Shown here piece after piece: positions 1-13,688 of a DNA stretch of 64,000 bases (position 1 is the first letter of the stretch; every line of letters begins with the position of its first letter). Made by a program: the position numbers and the translations under genes. This stretch comes from Actinomadura coerulea. Lineage in GTDB: Bacteria > Actinomycetota > Actinomycetes > Streptosporangiales > Streptosporangiaceae. The notes under the pieces were generated by a model, which was not told the DNA's origin, made no database searches, and saw nothing but the letters and a program-made list of their open reading frames with translations. The stretch covers positions 7,130,001 through 7,194,000 of the forward strand of contig NZ_JACHMQ010000001.1 in the NCBI RefSeq assembly GCF_014208105.1, given 5' to 3'.

Positions 1-539
1 GCGCCTTCCACCAGGCGAAGAAGGAGACGCGCGAGAGCGACCGCGACCTCGTCGAGCACGTCCGCAAGTCGCCCGACGTGACGTTCAAGACCGCGCTGTT
101 CGAGGACACCGCGGCGATGGTCGGCCTCGCCCTCGCCGCCGGCGGGCTCGCGATGCGCCAGATCACCGGCTCGGAGTTCTGGGACGGGCTCGCGTCCGCC
201 CTCATCGGCGTGCTCCTGGTCGTCCTCGCGTTCTCGATCGGCCGGGAGAGCGTGCAGCTGCTCATCGGCCGGGCGGCCGACCCCGCCGAGCAGCGCGAGA
301 TCCGCGCCGAGATCTGCGGCGCGCCCGGGGTGACCGGCGTGGACGAGCTGCTCACCATGCACTTCGGCCCCGAGCAGCTCCTCGTCGCCGCGAAGGTGCA
401 CTTCTCCGACGACATCAGCGCCGACGAGGCCGAGGACGTCGCCGGCGAGATCGACCGGCGGCTCCGCGAGCGCGTCCCCACCGTCCGGCACGTCTTCCTC
501 GACCCCACCCAGCGCGTGATCAAGACCTCCGCCGGGTAA
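1..539 (+). CDS. Cation diffusion facilitator (CDF/SLC30-type), C-terminal part, 5' truncated by window edge
   Basis: The reading frame is open from base 3 and continues upstream of the window; the GTG at 78 is internal. The visible part has two membrane helices followed by a cytoplasmic dimerisation domain of about 85 residues, the usual end of CDF exporters that move Zn2+ or related divalent ions out of the cytosol in exchange for protons. The motif FEDTAAMVGL matches the ZnT9/SLC30A9-like branch, where the metal-site His of TM5 is replaced by Glu (known for that branch). The ITGS-x-FWDG-x-ASALIG stretch is also typical of it. Metal specificity cannot be read from this part. The gene ends about 95 bases before the SAM riboswitch and looks unrelated to it. 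Confidence 0.85.
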   Translation, partial: AFHQAKKETRESDRDLVEHVRKSPDVTFKTALFEDTAAMVGLALAAGGLAMRQITGSEFWDGLASALIGVLLVVLAFSIGRESVQLLIGRAADPAEQREIRAEICGAPGVTGVDELLTMHFGPEQLLVAAKVHFSDDISADEAEDVAGEIDRRLRERVPTVRHVFLDPTQRVIKTSAG

Positions 540-633
540 CGTCTCACTCGCTGGACCCACCTGTCTGGCATCCGGTCAGTTCATGTAAAGTCACGCATAC
601 GAGCTCAAAGCTCTCATGATCGACAACTTCATA

Positions 634-776
634 TTGCTCATCCAGAGGGGTGGAGGGACCGGCCCTGCGAAGCCCCGGCAACCACCCGGCTGCGGCGCGT
701 CGCGATCCTGCGAGGCCGGCCGGGAGATGGTGCCAACTCCGGCCTGCGACCAAGGTGGCGCAGGGAAGATGGGGAG
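634..776 (+). promoter_or_regulatory. SAM riboswitch (S-box class) in the thrC leader
   Basis: The leader contains the S-box signature: CTCATCCAGAG, then GGTGGAGGGACCGGCCC, then the CCCCGGCAACC block and GGTGCCAACTCC. The 5' P1 arm CTCATC (637-642) can pair with GATGGG (768-773). The 3' P1 arm runs straight into the purine-rich ribosome site of thrC (GGGGAGAAAGG, 771-781), and I see no terminator between P1 and the start codon. This suggests SAM binding closes P1 and hides the ribosome site. SAM-I and SAM-IV share this core; I cannot separate them without a covariance model. Confidence 0.88.
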
Positions 777-791
777 AAAGGCCTCGCCCTC

Positions 792-2036
792 ATGGCACTC
801 ACGCCTGCCACAGACCTCGGACCGGCTACCGCTCTCGTCTGCCGCGAATGCGGCTCGTCCCGGGACCTCGGTCCCTTCTACGCGTGTGAAGAGTGTTTCG
901 GCCCCCTGGAGATCGCCTACGACTTCGGCGGCGTCAGCCGGGAGTCCATCGAGTCCGGGCCGCGCAACATCTGGCGGTACCGCGGCCTGCTGCCCGTCCC
1001 GCCCAACGTGGCCGACACCCCGAACACCGAGCCGGGCCTGACCCGTCTCGTCCGCGCCGACAACCTCGCCGAGAGCCTCGGCCTGCAGAGCCTGTGGGTG
1101 AAGGACGACAGCGGTAACCCGACCCACTCGTTCAAGGACCGCGTCGTCGCCGTGGCGCTCGCCGCCGCCCGCGAGCTGGGGTTCAAGGTGCTGGCCTGCC
1201 CGTCCACCGGGAACCTCGCCAACGCCGTCGCCGCCGCGGCGGCCCGCGCCGGGATCCGCAGCGCGGTGTTCGTCCCGTCGAACCTGGAGTCCCAGAAGAT
1301 CATCACGACGGCCGTGTACGGCGGGACGTTCGTGACGGTCGACGGGAACTACGACGACGTCAACCGGCTCGCGTCCGAGATCGCGGGCGAGCAGGACGAC
1401 TGGGCCTTCGTCAACGTCAACGTGCGCCCCTACTACGCCGAGGGCTCCAAGACGCTCGGCTACGAGATCGCCGAGCAGCTCGGCTGGCGGCTGCCGGACC
1501 AGATCGTCGTGCCGGTCGCGTCGGGCTCCCAGCTCACCAAGATCGACAAGGCGTTCCAGGAGCTGATCAAGCTGGGCCTGGTGGAGGACAAGCCGTACCG
1601 CGTCTTCGGCGCCCAGGCCGCCGGGTGCGACCCGGTCGCCGCCGCGTTCAAGGCGGGCCACGACGTCGTCCGCCCGGTGAAGCCCGACACGATCGCCAAG
1701 TCCCTCGCCATCGGCAACCCCGCCGACGGGCCCTACGTCCTGGACGTGGCCCGCCGCACCGGCGGCGCCGTCGAGGACGTCACCGACGAGCAGGTCGTCG
1801 AGGGCATCCGGCTCCTGGCCCGCACCGAGGGCATCTTCGGCGAGACGGCCGGCGGCGTCACCGTCGCGACCCTGCGCAAGCTCGTCGAGGCGGGCTCCCT
1901 CGACCCGGGCGCCGAGACCGTGATCATCAACTCCGGGGACGGCCTGAAGACCCTGGACGCCGTCGCCCCGGTCGTCGCGCCGTCGGCGAACATCGCCCCG
2001 TCCCTGGAGGCGTTCCGCGCCGCGGGCATCGCCTGA
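792..2036 (+). CDS. thrC: Threonine synthase (ThrC family, PLP-dependent)
   Basis: 414 residues; ATG with GGGGAGAAAGG upstream. A four-cysteine zinc ribbon at the N-terminus (C17, C20, C32, C35) precedes a PLP fold-type II domain. The Schiff-base lysine is K115 in THSFKDR, and a GNLANA phosphate-binding loop follows. Family reaction: O-phosphohomoserine + water to threonine + phosphate, in the cytosol. It lies under a SAM riboswitch and 15 bases before a CysO-type sulfur carrier, an odd setting for threonine synthesis: a gene switched on when SAM falls is expected to feed methionine. A role in homocysteine formation with CysO thiocarboxylate as sulfur donor is possible (inference, see findings). 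The family assignment itself is secure. Confidence 0.9.
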   Translation: MALTPATDLGPATALVCRECGSSRDLGPFYACEECFGPLEIAYDFGGVSRESIESGPRNIWRYRGLLPVPPNVADTPNTEPGLTRLVRADNLAESLGLQSLWVKDDSGNPTHSFKDRVVAVALAAARELGFKVLACPSTGNLANAVAAAAARAGIRSAVFVPSNLESQKIITTAVYGGTFVTVDGNYDDVNRLASEIAGEQDDWAFVNVNVRPYYAEGSKTLGYEIAEQLGWRLPDQIVVPVASGSQLTKIDKAFQELIKLGLVEDKPYRVFGAQAAGCDPVAAAFKAGHDVVRPVKPDTIAKSLAIGNPADGPYVLDVARRTGGAVEDVTDEQVVEGIRLLARTEGIFGETAGGVTVATLRKLVEAGSLDPGAETVIINSGDGLKTLDAVAPVVAPSANIAPSLEAFRAAGIA

Positions 2037-2051
2037 GAACGAAGGAGCAGC

Positions 2052-2330
2052 ATGAGCAGCGTGTCCGTCCGTATTCCGACGATCCTGCGGACCTACACCG
2101 GGGGCGAGTCCGAGGTGAAGGCCGAGGGCGCGACCCTGCGCGCGGTCGTCGCCGACCTCGAGGCCAGCTACTCCGGCATCTCCGCCCGCATCCTGGACGA
2201 CGCGGGCAAGATCCGCCGTTTCGTGAACGTCTACGTCGGTGACGAGGACGTCCGCTTCGCCGAGGGTCTCGACACCCCGACGCCCGAGGGCGCCCAGATC
2301 TCGATCATCCCCGCGGTGGCGGGCGGCTGA
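2052..2330 (+). CDS. cysO: CysO-type sulfur-carrier protein (MoaD/ThiS fold)
   Basis: 92 residues ending in the diglycine tail AVAGG that is adenylated and thiocarboxylated in ubiquitin-like sulfur carriers. The sequence closely resembles Mycobacterium tuberculosis CysO as I remember it (SIPTILR at the start, LEA-x-YSGIS in the middle, ILPAVAGG-type end). In mycobacteria CysO gives sulfide to the O-phosphoserine sulfhydrylase CysM, and Mec+ then cleaves the adduct. Here the adjacent PLP enzyme is ThrC-like rather than CysM, and neither cysM nor mec is in the window. GGAG six bases before the ATG and a 15-base gap to thrC indicate co-translation within the SAM-controlled operon. Confidence 0.88.
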   Translation: MSSVSVRIPTILRTYTGGESEVKAEGATLRAVVADLEASYSGISARILDDAGKIRRFVNVYVGDEDVRFAEGLDTPTPEGAQISIIPAVAGG

Positions 2331-2350
2331 CGTCCGTCTCGTCCCTGAGG

Positions 2351-2380
2351 CCCCGGCACGTCCACCGTGCCGGGGCTTTT
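2351..2380 (+). terminator. Rho-independent terminator of the thrC-cysO operon
   Basis: Perfect 10-bp stem, CCCCGGCACG (2351-2360) with CGTGCCGGGG (2366-2375), a five-base loop, then CTTTT. It lies 20 bases after the cysO stop. Confidence 0.85.
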
Positions 2381-2628
2381 CCTTGCACACCGGCCGATTC
2401 CCCCCTTCTCAGAAACGCGATTGCCCCGGTGGATGCTGGATTGGGTGACTGTTCTGCCCGCCCGGCTAAACGCACATGGGAAAAGCTTTAGCGAGCGCCA
2501 GTTTCGCGGCTTTGATCTTGATCTCCGCCTCCCCGTCGCTTGGGTTTTTCGCAGGCCGCGTCCTGGAAGATTGAATCCGGAGTGGCGCTCCCTGGGGCGC
2601 CGATCGGCATACGAGAGTGAGGAAAGGC

Positions 2629-3609
2629 ATGAAGCGCATTTTGCGCACGATGGCCGTGACCGGGATAACGATGGGAGCGGCCGTCCTCGCGGCTCCCTCG
2701 GCCATGGCCGACATCAACTTCTACGCGGTGGAGAAGGCCTACGTGGGGCACAACGGCCCCTCGTACATCAGCGAGAAGGGCCCGGGCGACCTGATCTACA
2801 CCGACATCGTCCGGTCTCCCAAGGCCGCGCCGGTGATCGGGAACAAGCCGGTGAAGACCGGTGACATCACCACGAAGCTCCACGGCGGGAAGCACAACAC
2901 GGCCGTCACCGATGTCGAGGGTTCCGAGCAGGAGGCCACCAAGGTCGCCCTCGCCAAGGCGGCCGAGCACCAGGCCGCGGAGCAGCAGGCGGCCCCGGAG
3001 GCCGCTCCGCAGCAGGAGTCCCTGCAGGCGGCTCCGGAGCAGGGTGCCGAGCAGGCCGCCCCGCAGCAGGGGGAGCAGCAGGCCGCTCCCCAGCAGGAGG
3101 CCCAGCAGAACGCCCCGCAGCAGGAGGCGGAGCAGGCCGCCCCTCAGCAGGACGCGCAGCAGGCCGCGCCGGAGCAGGGTGCCGAGCAGGCCGCCCCGCA
3201 GGAGGCCCAGCAGCAGGAGGCTCAGCAGCAGGAGGCCCAGCAGCAGGAGGCTCAGCAGCAGGAGGCTCAGCAGCAGGAGGCTCAGCAGAACGCTCCGGAG
3301 CAGCAGCAGGCCGACGCCAACGCTCCTCAGGCCGGGCAGCGGCTGGCCACCACGGGGGACCACCCCAAGCCGGTGAACGTCCACGCGGTCAAGAAGGCGG
3401 TCGTCGGCCAGAACGGCCCCGTCTCCAACAGCGAGAACGGCTCGGGCGACGCGATCTTCACGAACCTCAGCGGATCGCCCCGCTCGAACGTCTACGCCGG
3501 CAACAGCGCGACGATGACCGGGCCCATCACCAACCGGATCCACGGCGGGACGCACAACACCGTGATCAACGCGATCGAGGGCCCCGAGCAGGAGTCCACC
3601 AAGCGGTGA
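2629..3609 (+). CDS. Secreted protein with two copies of an unknown domain around a Gln/Glu/Ala-rich repeat
   Basis: About 326 residues. I choose ATG 2629 (GAGGAAAGG just upstream) because it gives a clean Sec signal peptide, MKRILRTMAV...PSAMA (residues 1-27). The mature protein has an N-terminal module (about 28-105), a low-complexity linker of Q, E, A and P (about 110-245) ending in EAQQQ repeats, and a C-terminal module (about 247-326). The two modules are related: both share VG-x-NGP, an SE-x-G-x-GD segment, TG-x-IT, HGG-x-HNT and EG-x-EQE-x-TK. I do not recognise the domain. Its monocistronic position, signal peptide and lack of membrane anchor suggest an extracellular or wall-associated structural protein. 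It is not a chaplin or rodlin by sequence. Confidence 0.8.
   Translation: MKRILRTMAVTGITMGAAVLAAPSAMADINFYAVEKAYVGHNGPSYISEKGPGDLIYTDIVRSPKAAPVIGNKPVKTGDITTKLHGGKHNTAVTDVEGSEQEATKVALAKAAEHQAAEQQAAPEAAPQQESLQAAPEQGAEQAAPQQGEQQAAPQQEAQQNAPQQEAEQAAPQQDAQQAAPEQGAEQAAPQEAQQQEAQQQEAQQQEAQQQEAQQQEAQQNAPEQQQADANAPQAGQRLATTGDHPKPVNVHAVKKAVVGQNGPVSNSENGSGDAIFTNLSGSPRSNVYAGNSATMTGPITNRIHGGTHNTVINAIEGPEQESTKR
3202..3291 (+). repeat. Six 15-bp tandem units encoding EAQQQ
   Basis: In-frame units starting at 3202, 3217, 3232, 3247, 3262 and 3277 differ only by GCC/GCT at the alanine codon; the last unit ends in AAC (N). Near-identity at DNA level suggests recent expansion and probable length variation between strains. 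Confidence 0.9.
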
Positions 3610-3642
3610 ACCGCGGTTCTTAGCAGAACACACGAGCACCAA

Positions 3643-3682
3643 GGCCGCTCCGGCCCGGTCACGCATCGACGCCGGAGCGGCC
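3643..3682 (+). terminator. Hairpin after the repeat protein, possible terminator
   Basis: Twelve-base arms GGCCGCTCCGGC (3643-3654) and GCCGGAGCGGCC (3671-3682) pair perfectly across a 16-base loop, 33 bases after the stop. There is no T-run, so termination strength is uncertain. Confidence 0.55.
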
Positions 3683-4312
3683 GCCCAATGTCCGGACCCG
3701 TTTGCGGTGGCCCTTTGCCCGGGAACGAAGAAACATCCTCACCATTCGCCACACTCCACGAAGCGGCCCACCGGGCCGTGGTGACCCCGGGGCATCGGGC
3801 CGCCGCAAACGCCCTCGCGAATATGCGCCGCCGCAAGTGCGCGCATGCGGTGTCCCCTCGACGAGCGCACCACCGTACGGGCCCGGCCGCCCGACAGGGC
3901 AGACGCATTTCTGCACCGGCCGTCCACATTTGCGATGGCCCTGCCCGAAGAGTGAGACCTTGATCGCCGCTGGCCCCCCGGGTGCGCCGACTCGGCGGAC
4001 GCCGGTGCGCGGAAGCGGGGCCGCAGGGGTATCCGTCCTCACTGGGAGGTGAGATCCCGGTACCCCCGGTCCGGTTGTCGCCGCCCGCGCCTCGCCCGCC
4101 ACCCGTCGGCTGGGAGGCGGCGGGGCGGCGGACTCGTGAACACGTCCTGACGGTCGCCCGGCCCGCTACGCCACCGGCGGAACTTCCGGCCGACCCGCGC
4201 CGCCCGCGGTGGCCCATGGGCCGGTTGTGAACAGGTCTTCTGGACGTCCCGCCCCTGGTCAGGGCGGACTGGGCGGCCGCGGGAGACACCGGGCGACGGG
4301 GATGTGTGGCGC
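3683..4312. other. Intergenic region upstream of groEL with no gene recognised
   Basis: About 630 bases. The open frames here have no family resemblance, ribosome site or start context that I trust. I see no repeat or tRNA. The far end leads into the CIRCE/promoter region of groEL. Confidence 0.6.
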
Positions 4313-4338
4313 TTGCACTCGACGGGGTAGAGTGCTAA
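4313..4338 (+). promoter_or_regulatory. CIRCE operator 1 (HrcA site) of groEL
   Basis: TTGCACTC - nine bases - GAGTGCTAA, matching the HrcA consensus TTAGCACTC-N9-GAGTGCTAA with one weak end on the left. HrcA represses chaperonin genes until heat shock (established). Confidence 0.92.
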
Positions 4339-4345
4339 ACAAACA

Positions 4346-4372
4346 TTGGCACTCTGCTGTGGAGAGTGACAA
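4346..4372 (+). promoter_or_regulatory. CIRCE operator 2 (HrcA site) of groEL
   Basis: TTGGCACTC - nine bases (4355-4363) - GAGTGACAA, again with exact N9 spacing and only end mismatches. Its left arm starts seven bases after operator 1 ends. Two adjacent sites suggest cooperative or graded repression. Confidence 0.85.
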
Positions 4373-4503
4373 CTTCACACAGTCATGGGTCGGGGCGATG
4401 AGGCCTCAGGTCGGCGGCGGAATGGAAGTCGTCGGCGGGGCCGTCCGTCGCGGGCGTCGGCTCGATCCGTCTAAGCCACCTTGTTCCGGGAGGACTGGAG
4501 CCT

Positions 4504-6132
<1,629 letters not shown>

Positions 6133-6166
6133 GCAGGTCCGCGGTTCGCACTTCCGAGTGCATGTG

Positions 6167-6198
6167 AAAGGGGCGGTTCCTTCGGGGACCGCCCTTTT
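6167..6198 (+). terminator. Rho-independent terminator of groEL
   Basis: GGGCGGT (6171-6177) pairs with ACCGCCC (6188-6194), extended inward by TCC/GGG pairs, followed by TTTT. A-rich bases on the 5' side allow weak bidirectional action. Confidence 0.85.
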
Positions 6199-6531
6199 CC
6201 CTGCCCGCGGCGCCCGGTCCGGGACACGGCGCCCCAGGGAGCCGTACGGGCGCCGGGGATGGCCGCGGGGATGGTCGGGGGACGCCGGTCCGAAAGAAGA
6301 ATGTCTCTCGGCCGCCCACGTCGGTCCGCGCCGGTGCAGGTCAGTGAGCCGGGCGCGGGCGCGGCCGTTCCGGCGGGCGGAGACGGGCGCGCAAAGTGCT
6401 TCCCCTGCGGGCCCGGCGCTTGGCAGGATCGCCGGTTGGAGGGCGCCACGGAGGGTGTGAGCGCCGGCAAAGTGAACAGTGAGGCGGTCGCCGACGCGGC
6501 CGCCGACGCGGTCGACGAGGCAGGAGAACAC

Positions 6532-7122
6532 GTGAGCGAAGTGTTCAGCTCCCCGGTGCTCAGGGTCGAACAGCCTCGCAGGGGACCCTTGGCCAAGTCG
6601 CGGTACAAGGTGCTGGACGATGGCGGGACCGTCCTCGCCATCGCGGCGCCGACCGACGACAAGGGCAACGCCGCGGTCATGCGCGGCCTGTTCCCCGGCA
6701 AGTCGAACCTCGACGCCCGGGCCGTCCTGCTGACGACGCCCGACGGCGACCCCCTGTACGTCGTGGACAAGCCGAGCGGCCGGGAGTACACCGAGATCCT
6801 CCGGCCGGACGGGGAGCGCGTCGGCTCCTTCGTCACCGAGAGGGTCGGGCGCCGCTACGTCATCTACGACGACGACGGGACGCTCATCGGCACGGTCGAG
6901 GTGGACGTGCCGCGCAACAACTTCGAGGTGAAGGACGCCGACGGCGGCAAGGTGGCGCACGTCCGCAAGAAGTGGGCGGGACTCGCCACCCACCTGCTCA
7001 CGACGGCCGACCGGTACACGGTGGAGATCTCCGATCCCGTCCGTGAGCCGCTGCGGACGATGGCGGTCATGACGGCCATCGTCATGGACATGAACCTGCA
7101 CGAGGCCAAAGAGATCACCTGA
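6532..7122 (+). CDS. LURP-one-related / scramblase-like beta-barrel protein
   Basis: About 196 residues from GTG 6532, chosen because AGGAG lies five bases upstream; an in-frame GTG at 6457 would add an Ala/Asp-rich 25-residue start. After a short start (FSSPVLRVEQPRR) the protein is almost all beta strands with repeated turns such as LTTPDGDPLY, ILRPDGERVG and IYDDDGTLIG, then a C-terminal hydrophobic helix (MAVMTAIVMDMNL). This is the pattern of the Tubby-like LURP-one/YxjI family, distantly related to phospholipid scramblases. The bacterial role is unknown. It has its own spacer on both sides and is probably a single gene. Confidence 0.75.
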   Translation: MSEVFSSPVLRVEQPRRGPLAKSRYKVLDDGGTVLAIAAPTDDKGNAAVMRGLFPGKSNLDARAVLLTTPDGDPLYVVDKPSGREYTEILRPDGERVGSFVTERVGRRYVIYDDDGTLIGTVEVDVPRNNFEVKDADGGKVAHVRKKWAGLATHLLTTADRYTVEISDPVREPLRTMAVMTAIVMDMNLHEAKEIT

Positions 7123-7184
7123 CGGGCCGGCGGACGCCCGCCGGAGGGGTTCCCGGCTCCCGCCGAGCGCGGTACGTTCCGGAC

Positions 7185-7541
7185 GTGCAGGCCATGTCCG
7201 GGCGCCCGAACGGCTGGTGGATCTCGCCGGCGATTCCGACGATCGCGAACTGCGCGCTGGCCGTCCTCTGGGCCTTCTCGGCTCTCGGCGGGTGGGGCGA
7301 CGCAGCCTTCTGCGGTGAGGACGAGGGCCGCGACCCCGGATGCGCGGCCGGGTTCGAGGACGCCGTGCGGATCTCGGCACCCGCCGCCGCCATCGCCGCG
7401 GCCCTCGCCGTCACCGCGTGGTCGACGCCCGTCGTCCGGCGCAAGGCCCGCCGCCTGGGCGCGGCCCTCGCCGTCGCGGCCCTCCTGTGGGTGATCGCCG
7501 AAGGTGTGCTCTTCATCGGCGGATATCTCGCCAAGCCCTGA
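7185..7541 (+). CDS. Small integral membrane protein, unknown function
   Basis: 118 residues with three predicted membrane helices (about 20-40, 61-80 and 93-113) and an extracytoplasmic-looking loop with two cysteines (AFCGEDEG and DPGCAAG). GTG 7185 and ATG 7194 are both possible starts and neither has a strong ribosome site. No domain recognised. Confidence 0.55.
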   Translation: MQAMSGRPNGWWISPAIPTIANCALAVLWAFSALGGWGDAAFCGEDEGRDPGCAAGFEDAVRISAPAAAIAAALAVTAWSTPVVRRKARRLGAALAVAALLWVIAEGVLFIGGYLAKP

Positions 7542-7712
7542 GACGCGCCGAACGGCCGGCGTTGCCGAAAAGAAACCTCGACCGCGCGAATGCGTTGTTC
7601 GGACGGTTCAAGCAGGGGCGAAGCAGGACGAAACCCGAGGTCGGTCGCGTGCTGGAGCGCCCCGGGGCGGGCCGCGCGGGCGCGCCGGCGCCATTGGCGC
7701 GTGCGACCTGGT

Positions 7713-7741
7713 TTGACGTCCCCCCCGCTTGGGCATACTGT
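7713..7741 (+). promoter_or_regulatory. Candidate rrn promoter P1
   Basis: TTGACG (7713-7718), 17-base spacer, TACTGT (7736-7741). Good match to housekeeping sigma sites. Confidence 0.65.
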
Positions 7742-7862
7742 TCACTTCGCCCCACGGGAGTGCGGGACGCCTTACGGCGGCCGGCCCGGGGGAACCATCC
7801 TCGATCAGCTGACGCGGCTTCGTCGCGCCCGCACGAGCGGGATGGGTCGGAAAAGGCTCGAT

Positions 7863-7890
7863 TTGACAATCGGACCGGATCTGATGAAAT
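7863..7890 (+). promoter_or_regulatory. Candidate rrn promoter P2
   Basis: TTGACA (7863-7868), 16-base spacer, TGAAAT (7885-7890). The spacer end CGGATCTGA is shared with P3, so the two promoters are duplicates. Confidence 0.7.
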
Positions 7891-7954
7891 AGCACCACTG
7901 CCGGGAAGGAACCGCGCAAGCGGAACCGGAATGGCAGATCGGAAAAGCCCGGAA

Positions 7955-7982
7955 TTGACAGTCCGAGCGGATCTGATAAAGT
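7955..7982 (+). promoter_or_regulatory. Candidate rrn promoter P3
   Basis: TTGACA (7955-7960), 16-base spacer, TAAAGT (7977-7982). Closest to consensus of the three and nearest to 16S. Confidence 0.75.
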
Positions 7983-8043
7983 AAGACAAGTCGCCCCGGG
8001 GCGGGAAACGCGAAAGCGAGTCCAGCGCGGTGGGTGTCCGTTT

Positions 8044-8063
8044 CTTGAGAACTCAACAGCGTG
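8044..8063 (+). promoter_or_regulatory. rrn leader motif resembling the actinomycete box A region
   Basis: CTTGAGAACTCAACAGCGTG resembles the conserved antitermination/processing box of mycobacterial and Streptomyces rrn leaders. A close copy (TTGAGAACTGCACAGTGGAC, from 10081) occurs in the 16S-23S spacer. Confidence 0.6.
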
Positions 8064-8242
8064 TTAAAAGCCAGTGCCTTTATCGGCTCGGCCATGTTTT
8101 GGCCGGGTCGCCCCGTGCCGCTCCACTTTGTGGGGTGGTGGGGATTTCTTTGAGGCAATGCCATCCCGTTGGGGATGGTGATGCCGGGATTGTTTCCTGA
8201 GGTTTGGCCGGCTGGGGTTCGCCCCCTGGTTGGTCGTTGGAC

Positions 8243-13325
<5,083 letters not shown>

Positions 13326-13487
13326 TGAACGTTCAGAGTGAGTCGCTGCGAGACGATGTTCGCGTCCCTGTGTGGTTCCCAGGAAACAACTGGGTGACCG
13401 CTGTTTTGATAAGTGAATTCTGAGCCGAATGGTTCGGACGTGGATTTGCACGCCCTCCTGGTGTTTGTGGGGGTGGTGCGTTGAGAC

Positions 13488-13604
13488 GTTCGGTGGTTTT
13501 GGCGAGGGGGAAACACCCGGTCCCATCCCGAACCCGGAAGTTAAGCCCTTCAGCGCCGATGGTACTGCATGGGAGACCGTGTGGGAGAGTAGGACACCGC
13601 CGGA
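13488..13604 (+). rRNA. rrf: 5S ribosomal RNA
   Basis: GTTCGGTGG at the 5' end pairs with the CCGCCGGAC end. Internal landmarks CCCGAACCCGGAAGTTAAG and GCGCCGATGGTACTGC are typical. 117 bases. The 160-base spacer before it holds no tRNA that I can see. Confidence 0.96.
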
Positions 13605-13618
13605 CACATATTGGAAAA

Positions 13619-13652
13619 GGGCCCCGCCGTTGCCGGCGGGGCCCTTTTTCTG
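13619..13652 (+). terminator. Rho-independent terminator of the rrn operon
   Basis: Perfect 11-bp stem GGGCCCCGCCG (13619-13629) with CGGCGGGGCCC (13634-13644), a four-base loop, then TTTTTCTGTTTTT. Confidence 0.95.
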
Positions 13653-13688
13653 TTTTTCCTGTCACAACCCGCTGTTAGTCTGCGCGCC

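Larger units (their letters stand above)
7542..8242 (+). promoter_or_regulatory. rrn promoter and leader region
   Basis: 700 bases without protein genes between the small membrane protein and 16S rRNA. It holds three candidate sigma-70-type promoters (listed separately), a conserved leader motif and AT-richer sequence that will form the 5' half of the 16S processing stem. Confidence 0.75.

Noticed and set aside
591..2390. Very long minus-strand open frame opposite thrC-cysO
   Set aside because: It is a GC-skew shadow: Arg/Gly/Ala/Asp-rich low-complexity translation, no domain, and it covers a clear riboswitch and two clear genes.
3202..3291. Possible CRISPR or regulatory repeat array
   Set aside because: The repeats are 15 bp, in frame and encode EAQQQ inside a coding region; there are no spacers.
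13611..13688. Upstream start for the propeller gene
   Set aside because: The frame is open but lies within the rrn terminator; ATG 13689 gives the natural start.
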